DNA of 30,740 bases from PUMD01 sp964599275 (GTDB lineage Bacteria > Bacillota > Sulfobacillia > SLMV01), in contig CAZRFK010000014.1 of NCBI GenBank assembly GCA_964599275.1, positions 1-30,740 on the forward strand, written 5' to 3'. The position numbers and the translations under genes are program-made. Under the pieces are notes generated by a model, which saw only the letters and a list, made by a program, of their open reading frames with translations, searched no databases and was not told the DNA's origin. Each line of letters opens with the position of its first letter. Positions within the stretch are counted from its first letter, which is position 1. Of this stretch, positions 1 to 6,976 are shown piece by piece.

Positions 1-386
1 TGTCCGAGCAGGCGAAAAACCGCAACTTGAGATTGGCTGGAGAGAATCGTGTCAGATGGCTCCGAGCAGTACCTGCCTCTAACGAGTAAAAGAGAATCGT
101 ATCAAGTATTCCGGATGTCCGTTGTGTTTTTAGGTGTAGCTGGTAAAAAGTGTAATGCTGGGCGGCTGTAACCAATACCGGAGGCAATGAGCCCCTCGCA
201 GGCTCGATGATATCAGGATTCGTATCAGTACTTTGCCCTACTCTTTAGAATGAGGCAGCATAGACCGCAGTGACCTTCCCGTACTCGAAGCCGAACTGAT
301 AAGATTGATTGTTCAGACAGAGCTGCGAGCGATTGATGATCCCCGTATGTCAGATCTTTTCCTCTCAAACTGAGGCAGACTCGGAA

Positions 387-879
387 TCAGCCTGGCCGGG
401 ACATATTTCGTCTGGATGCCCACACCTTGAGAGCAACTGCAGCGGCGGCCAGCACCATCCTGGTGACAGTTAGCGATTTGTCGCGAACAATGAGGTATTC
501 CAAGTCTGAGGGAGCAAGCAACAGTACGATTATGGTGGCAGTGCTTCGCATACTCATTGTAAATCCGGTCGAGTAGGCCCTCGATCCCCTCGCTCACAAG
601 TGTCATGCTCACAGGAACAGCAACCGCCGGCGTCATACCAGCCACACAGCAAGCGTCGGGAATGACGGCCTCGAAACTGGTCAGATGTTGTATGGCAACC
701 ATGCCCAAAGACCCCAAAAGAGGCGAGCTGAAAAGCAGAGATGGAGCTTCCAGACGTCGGCATATCAGCTGGTAAGAAGCCTGAGCAGCGGAGCGCTGCT
801 GGCCTGGACTGAGATCAGAAACCCAATCATCCCTTGTGAATACCCCGTTCTCCTACTTTCCGATCTTTTGTTCGTTCAT
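387..879 (-). pseudogene. Possible decayed reverse-strand gene, family unknown
   Basis: Reading leftward from an ATG at 879, the frame has an amber stop at codon 9. It then runs open for about 100 codons (residues such as PDACCVAGMTPAVAVPVSMT). Near base 541 the apparent coding sense moves by one base into a frame with residues such as SDLEYLIVRDKSLTVTRM, which stops at 387-389. One premature stop plus one shift is what a dying gene would show. An alternative is two short overlapping frames, the second starting at an internal ATG. There is no clear SD before 879. I recognise no family, and the whole could be chance. Confidence 0.25.
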
Positions 880-882
880 TCT

Positions 883-895
883 GACCAAATTGGTC
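883..895. repeat. 13-bp palindrome GACCAA-A-TTGGTC
   Basis: A perfect inverted repeat with six-base arms around a central A. It lies directly 5' of the possible decayed reverse-strand frame and about 140 bases before the S9 peptidase gene. It has the size of a dimeric repressor site, but no regulator is known from the sequence. Confidence 0.35.
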
Positions 896-922
896 GCTTT
901 ATTGAACAGCTTTCCAGGTGTT

Positions 923-934
923 TTCCTGCAGGAA
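923..934. repeat. 12-bp palindrome TTCCTGCAGGAA
   Basis: A perfect 12-base palindrome upstream of the S9 peptidase gene. It may be a protein-binding site or chance. It is the second of three palindromes in the 150 bases before that gene. Confidence 0.25.
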
Positions 935-1012
935 GATGAGTGGAAACTCCCGAAATATATTATGAATACGAGATATCTGACAGGTGAATTGAAATCCAGA
1001 AAGGAGTGAGAA

Positions 1013-1032
1013 CCTTACCAGTACTGGTAAGG
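1013..1032 (+). promoter_or_regulatory. Perfect 20-bp palindrome over the S9 peptidase SD
   Basis: The arms CCTTACCA and TGGTAAGG flank a central GTAC, giving a perfect 20-base palindrome that ends five bases before the ATG at 1038. Its right arm contains the nearest SD-like bases (AAGG). A second, stronger SD (AAGGAG, 1001-1006) lies just upstream. If the palindrome folds as RNA, the near SD is buried and the upstream SD comes to about 11 bases from the ATG. It could equally be a DNA operator. Confidence 0.55.
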
Positions 1033-1037
1033 ATAAT

Positions 1038-3098
1038 ATGTCTGAACTGCGTTGCTTAAAACCAGATGATTTCAAGGAGTTTCAAAGAGTGGGGGATCCC
1101 GTTATTTCTCCAGACGGGAAGCACCTCGTTTATGCACAGGAATGGATTGATGGTGATGACGACAAGAAATATGTCAACTTGTGGTTGATGGACCTCGAGA
1201 AGCAGGAGTCCCGTAGGTTGACTGTGGGTAAACAGCGAGATACCTCTCCCCGGTGGTCTCCCGATGGCGAAAGGATTGCGTTTTTATCAGACCGGACAGA
1301 TAAAAATCAGATCTGGCTTATAGATATTAAAGGTGGGGAAGCCTGGCAGATAGAGACTCCCCAGACGCCATCTTCTATTGCATGGTCTCCCGATGGCACG
1401 GCCCTCGCATTTTGCGCTCGAGTTTTCGACAAAGATGAAGATTGGAATCCCTATTCGGCAGCTCCAGAAGGAGATCGAAAAAGAGCTGAACAGCAGGCTG
1501 AATCCAATGACGATGATGTCAGTGATGTTAAGGTCATAAATCGGCTGAGGTTCCGTTTCGATGGCGTGGGGTCATTTGGTGACAAACGGCTCCATGTATT
1601 TGTTGTTGCTGCTGTTGAACCTGACGATGAGGGTCCAGAACCTCGCCAGCTTACCGAGGGAGATTATGATCATACGGGACCTCTGAGCTGGAGTCCTGAC
1701 GGACGTTATATTGCATTTACTGCCGTACGCAGAGATGATGCAGATCAGTTGGACAAAGAAGATTTGTGGGCGGTAGATGTGGTTACCGGGAGAATGACCC
1801 AACTGATGAACGGTTCCGGTCGAGTCTCGGGGCCGAAATGGGGTCCTGAGGGGGATCTGATTTCCTTTATTGGTACCGATGGTGAGTTTGGTGGTTCCAC
1901 AACCCCAGGATTGTGGGTGGTTGAAGTTGATCCCGCTCAACCACAGATGGTTGAGCAACAGGAGGCTGTTAACCTTACCCGCGAGCTGGATCGACCGGTC
2001 GGAAGGAGCGTATCTTCAGATGTCCGCTATTCAGGCTCAAAGCAGCCGGTGCAGTGGAGCGCAGATGGAAAGACCCTGTATTTTATAGCGGCCGATTCCG
2101 GCGCATCTAATCTCTTCAGTGTGCAGGCGTCACAAGCCCAGGTGGAAACAGTCCTTGAAGAACCGGGTGGTGTAATAACCGCATTCAGTTTAGGAGCGTC
2201 TGGGGAAATTGTTTATCAGGCGGGTCGTACAGATATACCCGAGGATTTATGGCTGTACAAACCAGAAGGGAAACGATGTCAATTGACGGAGGTAAATAAA
2301 GATCTGCTTTCCGAGGTCCGGCTGCAAAAGACAGAGCCATTTACCTTTGAGTCATTTGATGGAACCGAAGTTGAAGGTTTTCTGCTGAAACCACATGATT
2401 ATGAAAAGGGACGTCGATATCCTACTGTCCTGTTTATCCATGGCGGACCACACGGTGCTTACGGAATGAGTTTCATGTTCCAGTGTCAGATTCTCGCATC
2501 GGCAGGCATGGCTGTCATGTATACAAATCCCCGCGGCAGTCAGACTTATGGTCAGGAGTTTGCCTATCAGGTAGTCGAAGACTGGGGCGGTGGCGACTTC
2601 CAGGACATTATGCAGGGTGTTGACGAAATTATTGAAATGGGTATTGCAGATCCCGAACGATTGGGAGTCACGGGGTGGAGCTATGGAGGATTCATGACTT
2701 CCTGGACAGTGACTCAGACTGATCGATTTGTTTCTGGAATTATTGGAGCCCCTGTGACGAATAGACATAGTTTTTTTGGTACCAGCGATATAGGGTATCA
2801 TTTTGGCGAACATCATTGCGGCGGAACCCCCTGGGACAATCCAGAACAACTTTTGGAGCGTTCTCCTCTAGCTTATGTAGACCAGGTAAAAACACCAGTT
2901 ATGCTCGTCCACGGCGCAGGCGATCTGCGGTGTCCAGTTGCTCAATCTGAGGAGTTCTATATTGCCCTCAAGCGATTGAACAAAGAGACCGTTATGGTCC
3001 ATTATCCCGATGAGTATCACGGCATATCCACTCCGTCTCATGCAGTGGATAGGTACGAACGATACCGAGCCTGGTTTGAGCATTATTTAATTGATTAA
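1038..3098 (+). CDS. S9 family prolyl oligopeptidase-type serine peptidase
   Basis: The protein has 686 residues and the two-part plan of acylaminoacyl-peptidase/dipeptidyl-peptidase-like S9 enzymes. Residues about 15-400 form a TolB/WD40-like beta-propeller with repeated SPDG motifs (WSPDGERIAFLSD, WSPDGTALAF, WSPDGRYIAF). Residues about 430-686 form the alpha/beta-hydrolase domain. The catalytic triad is visible as Ser548 in GWSYGG, Asp629 in HGAGDLRC and His661 in DEYHG. No signal peptide is present, so it is probably cytoplasmic and trims oligopeptides. The length is usual for the family. The ATG at 1038 is chosen because no other in-frame start lies between it and the strong SD at 1001. 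It is a single gene, insulated from pyrG by the hairpin at 3197. Confidence 0.93.
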   Translation: MSELRCLKPDDFKEFQRVGDPVISPDGKHLVYAQEWIDGDDDKKYVNLWLMDLEKQESRRLTVGKQRDTSPRWSPDGERIAFLSDRTDKNQIWLIDIKGGEAWQIETPQTPSSIAWSPDGTALAFCARVFDKDEDWNPYSAAPEGDRKRAEQQAESNDDDVSDVKVINRLRFRFDGVGSFGDKRLHVFVVAAVEPDDEGPEPRQLTEGDYDHTGPLSWSPDGRYIAFTAVRRDDADQLDKEDLWAVDVVTGRMTQLMNGSGRVSGPKWGPEGDLISFIGTDGEFGGSTTPGLWVVEVDPAQPQMVEQQEAVNLTRELDRPVGRSVSSDVRYSGSKQPVQWSADGKTLYFIAADSGASNLFSVQASQAQVETVLEEPGGVITAFSLGASGEIVYQAGRTDIPEDLWLYKPEGKRCQLTEVNKDLLSEVRLQKTEPFTFESFDGTEVEGFLLKPHDYEKGRRYPTVLFIHGGPHGAYGMSFMFQCQILASAGMAVMYTNPRGSQTYGQEFAYQVVEDWGGGDFQDIMQGVDEIIEMGIADPERLGVTGWSYGGFMTSWTVTQTDRFVSGIIGAPVTNRHSFFGTSDIGYHFGEHHCGGTPWDNPEQLLERSPLAYVDQVKTPVMLVHGAGDLRCPVAQSEEFYIALKRLNKETVMVHYPDEYHGISTPSHAVDRYERYRAWFEHYLID

Positions 3099-3154
3099 TC
3101 CGGTTTCAGAGGGAGACAGGGTTTGCTTCCTCTATTCAAAAGGCGACTTATCTA

Positions 3155-3192
3155 TTGACTGAGATACTATCTACAAATAAAATAGGCGTGGG
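3155..3192 (+). promoter_or_regulatory. pyrG promoter with predicted GGGC start
   Basis: TTGACT (3155-3160), a 17-base spacer and TAAAAT (3178-3183) form a near-consensus sigma-A promoter. Seven bases downstream lies GGGC (3190-3193), the natural start point. A start of three Gs followed by C is the hallmark of pyrG promoters under CTP-sensitive reiterative transcription in B. subtilis: when CTP is scarce, polymerase adds extra Gs. The fit of promoter, start bases and downstream hairpin makes this a strong call, though the start site is predicted. Confidence 0.8.
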
Positions 3193-3196
3193 CATT

Positions 3197-3234
3197 GGTT
3201 CAGTTGCCTCCCGGTGACTGAACCTTTTTATTTT
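3197..3234 (+). terminator. pyrG leader attenuator (intrinsic terminator)
   Basis: GGTTCAGT (3197-3204) pairs with ACTGAACC (3217-3224). Inner G-U and G-C pairs extend the stem to about 12 bp around a TCCC loop. TTTTTATTTT follows at 3225-3234. The 5' arm and loop carry the pyrimidine run GCCTCCC, which a poly-G 5' extension could pair with to block terminator formation. The hairpin begins only seven bases after the predicted +1 and about 88 bases before the pyrG ATG. It would also end transcripts of the S9 peptidase gene. Confidence 0.85.
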
Positions 3235-3321
3235 ACTTCTTTGTCGTGACCGGTTAACGGTCTTTCATCAGTTAGCCCCTTCCATAACATCCATTTTTCT
3301 GACAGGAGGCACTGACGGATT

Positions 3322-4941
3322 ATGGCGAAATATATTTTTGTTACAGGTGGTGTAGTTTCAGGGCTGGGTAAGGGAATTACCGCAGCTTCTTTAGGAAGGC
3401 TACTCAAAAGCCGCGGTCTGAACGTGGCTATAATGAAGCTGGACCCTTACATAAATGTAGATCCCGGCACCATGAGCCCTTTGCAGCATGGTGAGGTTTT
3501 TGTTACAGAAGACGGTGCCGAAACTGACCTGGATCTCGGCCACTACGAAAGATTTATCAATGAGAATTTGGGGCAAGAAAACAATGTAACAACGGGAGTT
3601 GTTTACTCCAGTGTTATAGAACGTGAGCGTCGTGGCGCCTTCCTTGGAGGCACAGTTCAGGTTATTCCACATATAACTAATGAAATTAAAGATAGGATAA
3701 AAAAGGTGGCAAAAGAGGCTGATGCAGATGTTGTCATAGCAGAGATAGGGGGTACTGTTGGAGATATTGAGAGCCTGCCCTTCCTTGAGGCCATTCGTCA
3801 GATGAAAGGAGATCTGGGCCCCAAGCAGGTGATGTACATTCATGTCACTCTGATTCCCTATCTCAAGGCAGCTGGAGAACAGAAAACTAAACCTACCCAA
3901 CACTCTGTAGCGTCTCTGCGGGGGATCGGAATTGCTCCGGATGCCATCGTCTGTAGAAGCGATGAGCCATTAGCACCAGAGGTAGTAGAAAAGATTGCTC
4001 TATTCTGTGATGTATCTCAGAAAGCGGTTGTAGAGAATTGCAACGTTGCAACCATTTATGAGGTTCCTCTTCTTTTGCAGAAACAGGGTTTACATGAGCT
4101 GGTCATAGAACATTTCGATTTGCAGCCGCAGCCCCGCGATCTGGTGCAGTGGCGTGAAGTAGTGCAGAGATACAAAAACCCTGAGGATGAATTGAAGGTG
4201 GCTATCGTAGGTAAATATGTGGAACTACCTGATGCCTATATGTCGGTAGTGGAAGCTCTGGTCCACGCTGGTATATCGCATCGCGTCAGAGTAGATATCA
4301 AATGGGTTGCTTCTGAAGACCTTGAGCCGACCTGTGAAGATATTTCACCAAGTGACCTGGCTGCGGAGGAGCTCAGCGATGTTGACGCTGTAATAGTCCC
4401 TGGAGGTTTTGATGAACGCGGAATAGAGGGAATGCTCAATGCAATTACTTACGCACGTCAAAATGACGTACCATTTTTGGGGCTTTGCCTGGGCTTGCAG
4501 TGTGCAGTAGTGGAGATAGCTCGTAATGTAGCCGGCCTGAAGGGGGCGCATAGTACCGAGTTTGCCCCTGATACACCTCATCCGGTAATAGATCTTTTGC
4601 CAGAGCAGGCGCAGGTAGAGGAACTCGGGGGAACCATGCGTTTAGGTTCCTATCCCTGTGAACTTGTGCCTGGTAGCACTGCTGCAAAAGCTTACGGTAC
4701 CGAGGAGATACATGAGCGCCACCGTCATCGATTTGAAGTTAACCCCGATTATGTAGAGGCTCTGCAGGACGCAGGGTTGACAGCAGCTGGACGCTGGGAA
4801 GATGCAAACCTGGTTGAAGTAGTGGAATTATCGGATCACCCATGGTTTGTTGGAGTGCAATTTCATCCTGAATTCAAATCGCGGCCCAATAAACCGCACC
4901 CTCTCTTTGTGGATTTATTGGGAGTCGCTCTGGATAAGTGA
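3322..4941 (+). CDS. pyrG: CTP synthase
   Basis: This is CTP synthase, which aminates UTP to CTP using glutamine and ATP, the last step of de novo pyrimidine nucleotide synthesis. The 539-residue length is typical. The N-terminal synthetase domain (about 1-265) starts with the conserved FVTGGVVSGLGKGITAASLG loop. The C-terminal class I glutamine amidotransferase domain (about 300-530) has the nucleophile Cys389 in LGLCLGLQ and the His515/Glu517 pair in QFHPEF. An AGGAGG SD lies at 3304-3309, a little far (12 bases) from the ATG. The gene is monocistronic, with its own promoter and leader attenuator and a terminator after it. The leader implies repression by ample CTP. Confidence 0.98.
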   Translation: MAKYIFVTGGVVSGLGKGITAASLGRLLKSRGLNVAIMKLDPYINVDPGTMSPLQHGEVFVTEDGAETDLDLGHYERFINENLGQENNVTTGVVYSSVIERERRGAFLGGTVQVIPHITNEIKDRIKKVAKEADADVVIAEIGGTVGDIESLPFLEAIRQMKGDLGPKQVMYIHVTLIPYLKAAGEQKTKPTQHSVASLRGIGIAPDAIVCRSDEPLAPEVVEKIALFCDVSQKAVVENCNVATIYEVPLLLQKQGLHELVIEHFDLQPQPRDLVQWREVVQRYKNPEDELKVAIVGKYVELPDAYMSVVEALVHAGISHRVRVDIKWVASEDLEPTCEDISPSDLAAEELSDVDAVIVPGGFDERGIEGMLNAITYARQNDVPFLGLCLGLQCAVVEIARNVAGLKGAHSTEFAPDTPHPVIDLLPEQAQVEELGGTMRLGSYPCELVPGSTAAKAYGTEEIHERHRHRFEVNPDYVEALQDAGLTAAGRWEDANLVEVVELSDHPWFVGVQFHPEFKSRPNKPHPLFVDLLGVALDK

Positions 4942-4953
4942 TTGTAAGTAACT

Positions 4954-4998
4954 CCTCCCCTGCAGTGATTTGTTCCTGCAGGGGAGGGTAGAACTTTT
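4954..4998 (+). terminator. Terminator downstream of pyrG
   Basis: CCTCCCCTGCAG (4954-4965) pairs perfectly with CTGCAGGGGAGG (4976-4987), a 12-bp GC-rich stem with a 10-base loop. The following tract is interrupted (GTAGAACTTTT), so the U-run is weak, but the stem is strong and placed 12 bases after the stop codon. Confidence 0.75.
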
Positions 4999-5238
4999 AA
5001 CATGTCAACTTATTTTCAGCCTATCCCTTTCACTGTAGTTCATAATCATTTTGACAATGTACTGCCTGCTCCAATTCAATAAACCTAGGGTGATAGATGT
5101 TTGGTGAAATTCACCCTGGATCATACTGTAGATATATTTATAATTTGTTATTATCTGCAGGAATTTTCTGAAATTATGGCCTAAAAACGTTTTAGAACTT
5201 GACTGACATATACGCTTTCTGGTATCTTTAGATTTTTG
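4999..5238. other. Intergenic DNA between pyrG and the main veg promoter
   Basis: No coding frame or RNA gene is evident. Two possible cis elements can be seen: nested inverted repeats at 5087-5117 (AGGGTGA paired with TCACCCT, or the alternative GGTGAA-A-TTCACC at 5103-5115) and CTAAAA-ACG-TTTTAG at 5181-5195, just upstream of the first veg promoter. The rest shows nothing I can name. Confidence 0.4.
5199..5228 (+). promoter_or_regulatory. Upstream veg promoter (candidate)
   Basis: TTGACT (5199-5204), an 18-base spacer and TATCTT (5223-5228). It is weaker than the promoter that follows it. The palindrome CTAAAA-ACG-TTTTAG ends four bases before the -35 and could be an operator. Tandem promoters are also known for B. 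subtilis veg. Confidence 0.45.
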
Positions 5239-5267
5239 TTGATCGCTGATTGCTTCTGTGTTATAAT
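5239..5267 (+). promoter_or_regulatory. veg promoter
   Basis: TTGATC (5239-5244), 17 bases, then a perfect TATAAT (5262-5267). Transcription would start near 5274, about 35 bases before the veg ATG. The veg promoter is one of the strongest vegetative promoters known in Bacillus, and this element matches that expectation. Confidence 0.75.
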
Positions 5268-5308
5268 CTGCTTAGACAGGAAATTAGACTTGAATAAGGG
5301 GTGTGTAA

Positions 5309-5596
5309 ATGAGCCGAGACCGCCAGCCAATCACCTTGGATGAGATTCGAACGGACCTCGAGGAGTATTTAGGCGAATCGGTAAAAATCAAGGCAAATCG
5401 TGGGCGCCGTCGCATTGTTGAACGGGAAGGTACACTGGAAAAGACCTATTCAGATGTATTTTTAGTTCGTCTCGGGGAAAAGCAGCATAACCGGAGCGTG
5501 TCGTACACCTATGCTGATGTTTTAACCGACGACGTTGAGGTCATGATTTTTGACGAAAATGGTTCGCAGAAGTTGGAGTTTACTGCGAGCTCCTGA
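5309..5596 (+). CDS. veg: Veg family protein (biofilm-related regulator)
   Basis: A 95-residue protein of the Veg family (about 85-90 residues in Bacillus). The conserved core KIKANRGRRRIVEREG is followed by a short beta-rich stretch ending in SYTYADVLTDDVEV. In B. subtilis, Veg is highly expressed and promotes biofilm formation by interfering with the SinR repressor. Its biochemical activity is not well defined and the biofilm role may not carry over to a clostridial relative. The N-terminus, with IRTDLEEYLGESV, also matches the family. AAGGGGTG precedes the ATG. The gene stands alone between tandem promoters and a strong terminator. The neighbouring sspF seen in Bacillus is missing. Confidence 0.93.
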   Translation: MSRDRQPITLDEIRTDLEEYLGESVKIKANRGRRRIVEREGTLEKTYSDVFLVRLGEKQHNRSVSYTYADVLTDDVEVMIFDENGSQKLEFTASS

Positions 5597-5630
5597 TTTG
5601 TGGCGGACGTCTATTTGAACGTGTCACCAC

Positions 5631-5659
5631 GGGGGTGAGTCTTCTCACCCCCTTTTTTT
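5631..5659 (+). terminator. veg terminator
   Basis: GGGGGTGAG (5631-5639) and CTCACCCCC (5644-5652) form a perfect 9-bp stem with a TCTT tetraloop, followed by seven Ts. This is a textbook intrinsic terminator 35 bases after the veg stop codon. Confidence 0.95.
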
Positions 5660-5660
5660 G

Positions 5661-5696
5661 TTGTCATCAAAAAAATCGGGTGCTGTTTGGTGACAA
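5661..5696 (+). repeat. Inverted repeat after the veg terminator
   Basis: TTGTCATCAAA (5661-5671) and TTTGGTGACAA (5686-5696) are complementary apart from one wobble pair. The repeat follows directly on the veg T-run and lies in the leader region of the protease gene. A smaller palindrome, GTTGA-G-TCAAC, lies at about 5769-5779. Either may be an operator. I see no strong promoter here. Confidence 0.35.
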
Positions 5697-5846
5697 TTCT
5701 ATTCAATCTAATCTACACTCCACCTTCATCTGGCCCCACTGCACTATCTGACCTTTTCCTCCCCAGAGTTGAGTCAACATAATGTGTTTGATCATAAACT
5801 GTAGGGACTGTCTATTCGCCAAAAGCAACTGGAGGAGGCGATCTTT

Positions 5847-6884
5847 GTGCAGGCCCTGTCGCAGGCAAAAGAAGAGTTTTACAAGGATTTGATGAGACGG
5901 AAAAATGTCGTCGGAGTTGGAGTGGGCCCAAAAATTCGCGGCAATGAAAAAATGGATGAGGATGCAGTGGTCGTATTGGTACGGGAGAAATTACCACAAG
6001 AAAAGCTGAGTGATCGGGACACCGTACCCAAGCATCTAGGTCATGGCATATCGACAGATGTTGTTGAAATTGGTCAGGTAAAGACGCTGGCACTGACCGA
6101 AGATGGAGAGAAGATGCCTTTTCGGCATGATCGCCAGCGACCTGCACCTGGGGGAGTGAGCGTAGGACACCGTGAAGTTACCTCGGGAACACTTGCAGTG
6201 TGGGTGAGGGATAAGGAAAGTGGGGAACCGTTAATTCTGTCCAATAACCATGTGATAGCAAATACTACTTCGGGGAATGACGGTCGGGCAAGTATAAATG
6301 ATCCTGTGCTGCAGCCGGGACCTTACGATGGAGGAGACAGCAGTAATGATGTAATTGCCCATTTGAAGGGTTTTGTTCCAATTTATCTTGAGGCGGCAGA
6401 AGCTCAGTGTCCAACATCAAGACAGTTTGAGCAGAGCCTCAATTTACTTTTACAGCTGTTTGTTCCGGGATATCGGGTTAAATTTCACCGTTTGAGTGAG
6501 CAGGTCAATCTGGTAGATGCTGCAGTAGCATCTCCTGTTGAAACATCCTATGCAACCGATGAAATCTTGGGGTTGGGTAAAATACAAGGAGTTCGCAAAC
6601 CCGGTGTGGGCATGAGAGTTATCAAGAGTGGGCGTTCAAGCGGTATATCTGAAGGCGAAATAAATGTAGTCGATACGACAATCAAAATTGATATGGGGCC
6701 AATAGGAACTGCCGTTTTTGATGAGCAAATTGTGACCAGCCGGATGGCATCTCCCGGTGACAGCGGTTCCCTGTTGATAGATCGTGAAAATTATGCAGTA
6801 GGTTTGCTGGCTGCGGGGTCCAATCAATCGAGCGTAGCGTGTCGGATAGATCATGTGCTGAACTCATTAAATATCCGTTTTTAG
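5847..6884 (+). CDS. Trypsin-like (chymotrypsin-fold) serine protease, NAL1-like
   Basis: A 345-residue serine protease with a visible catalytic triad: His135 in LSNNHVIA, Asp224 in NLVDAAVA and Ser306 in SPGDSGSLL. Residues 1-75 form the N-terminal segment seen in bacterial NAL1-like trypsin-domain proteins (NVVGVGVGPKI...AVVVLVREKLP...STDVVEIG). There is no signal peptide or membrane segment, so it should be cytoplasmic, unlike HtrA proteases, and there is no PDZ domain. The GTG start follows GGAGGAGG by eight bases. The substrate is unknown. The gene lies 92 bases upstream of cphA on the same strand, so a shared role in cyanophycin handling is possible but is inference only. Confidence 0.85.
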   Translation: MQALSQAKEEFYKDLMRRKNVVGVGVGPKIRGNEKMDEDAVVVLVREKLPQEKLSDRDTVPKHLGHGISTDVVEIGQVKTLALTEDGEKMPFRHDRQRPAPGGVSVGHREVTSGTLAVWVRDKESGEPLILSNNHVIANTTSGNDGRASINDPVLQPGPYDGGDSSNDVIAHLKGFVPIYLEAAEAQCPTSRQFEQSLNLLLQLFVPGYRVKFHRLSEQVNLVDAAVASPVETSYATDEILGLGKIQGVRKPGVGMRVIKSGRSSGISEGEINVVDTTIKIDMGPIGTAVFDEQIVTSRMASPGDSGSLLIDRENYAVGLLAAGSNQSSVACRIDHVLNSLNIRF

Positions 6885-6907
6885 TAAAATTACTCTCTTG
6901 GATTGTA

Positions 6908-6948
6908 ACCTCGTATATAAACTCGAAAGACAACACAAACTACGAGGT
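6908..6948 (+). promoter_or_regulatory. Inverted repeat upstream of cphA
   Basis: ACCTCGTA (6908-6915) and TACGAGGT (6941-6948) are perfectly complementary, separated by 25 bases, and end about 12 bases before the cphA SD. They could form an RNA stem in a protease-cphA transcript or be an operator. No T-run follows, so it is not a terminator. Confidence 0.4.
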
Positions 6949-6976
6949 GATTCATTTCAAGAGGGGGGACGCAAAT

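Larger units (their letters stand above)
1..1037. other. Left-end region without an intact gene
   Basis: No frame here gives a protein I recognise. The short open frames on both strands lack convincing ribosome binding sites. What can be seen is a near-repeated 14-mer (AGAGAATCGT followed by G/A and TCA) at 41-54 and 91-104, a repeated TCCGAGCA at 3-10 and 61-68, a possible decayed reverse-strand gene at 387-879, and palindromes at 883-895, 923-934 and 1013-1032. The region could be the remains of inactivated genes or a long regulatory spacer. Confidence 0.5.

Noticed and set aside
685..939. 84-codon forward frame before the S9 peptidase gene
   Set aside because: No SD, no recognisable motif, and it overlaps the palindromes and the possible decayed reverse-strand gene. 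Not supported as coding.
6839..6976. Upstream extension of the cphA frame
   Set aside because: The extra 46 codons overlap the protease gene and lack similarity to CphA. The GTG at 6977 has a strong SD and is followed directly by the family's N-terminus.
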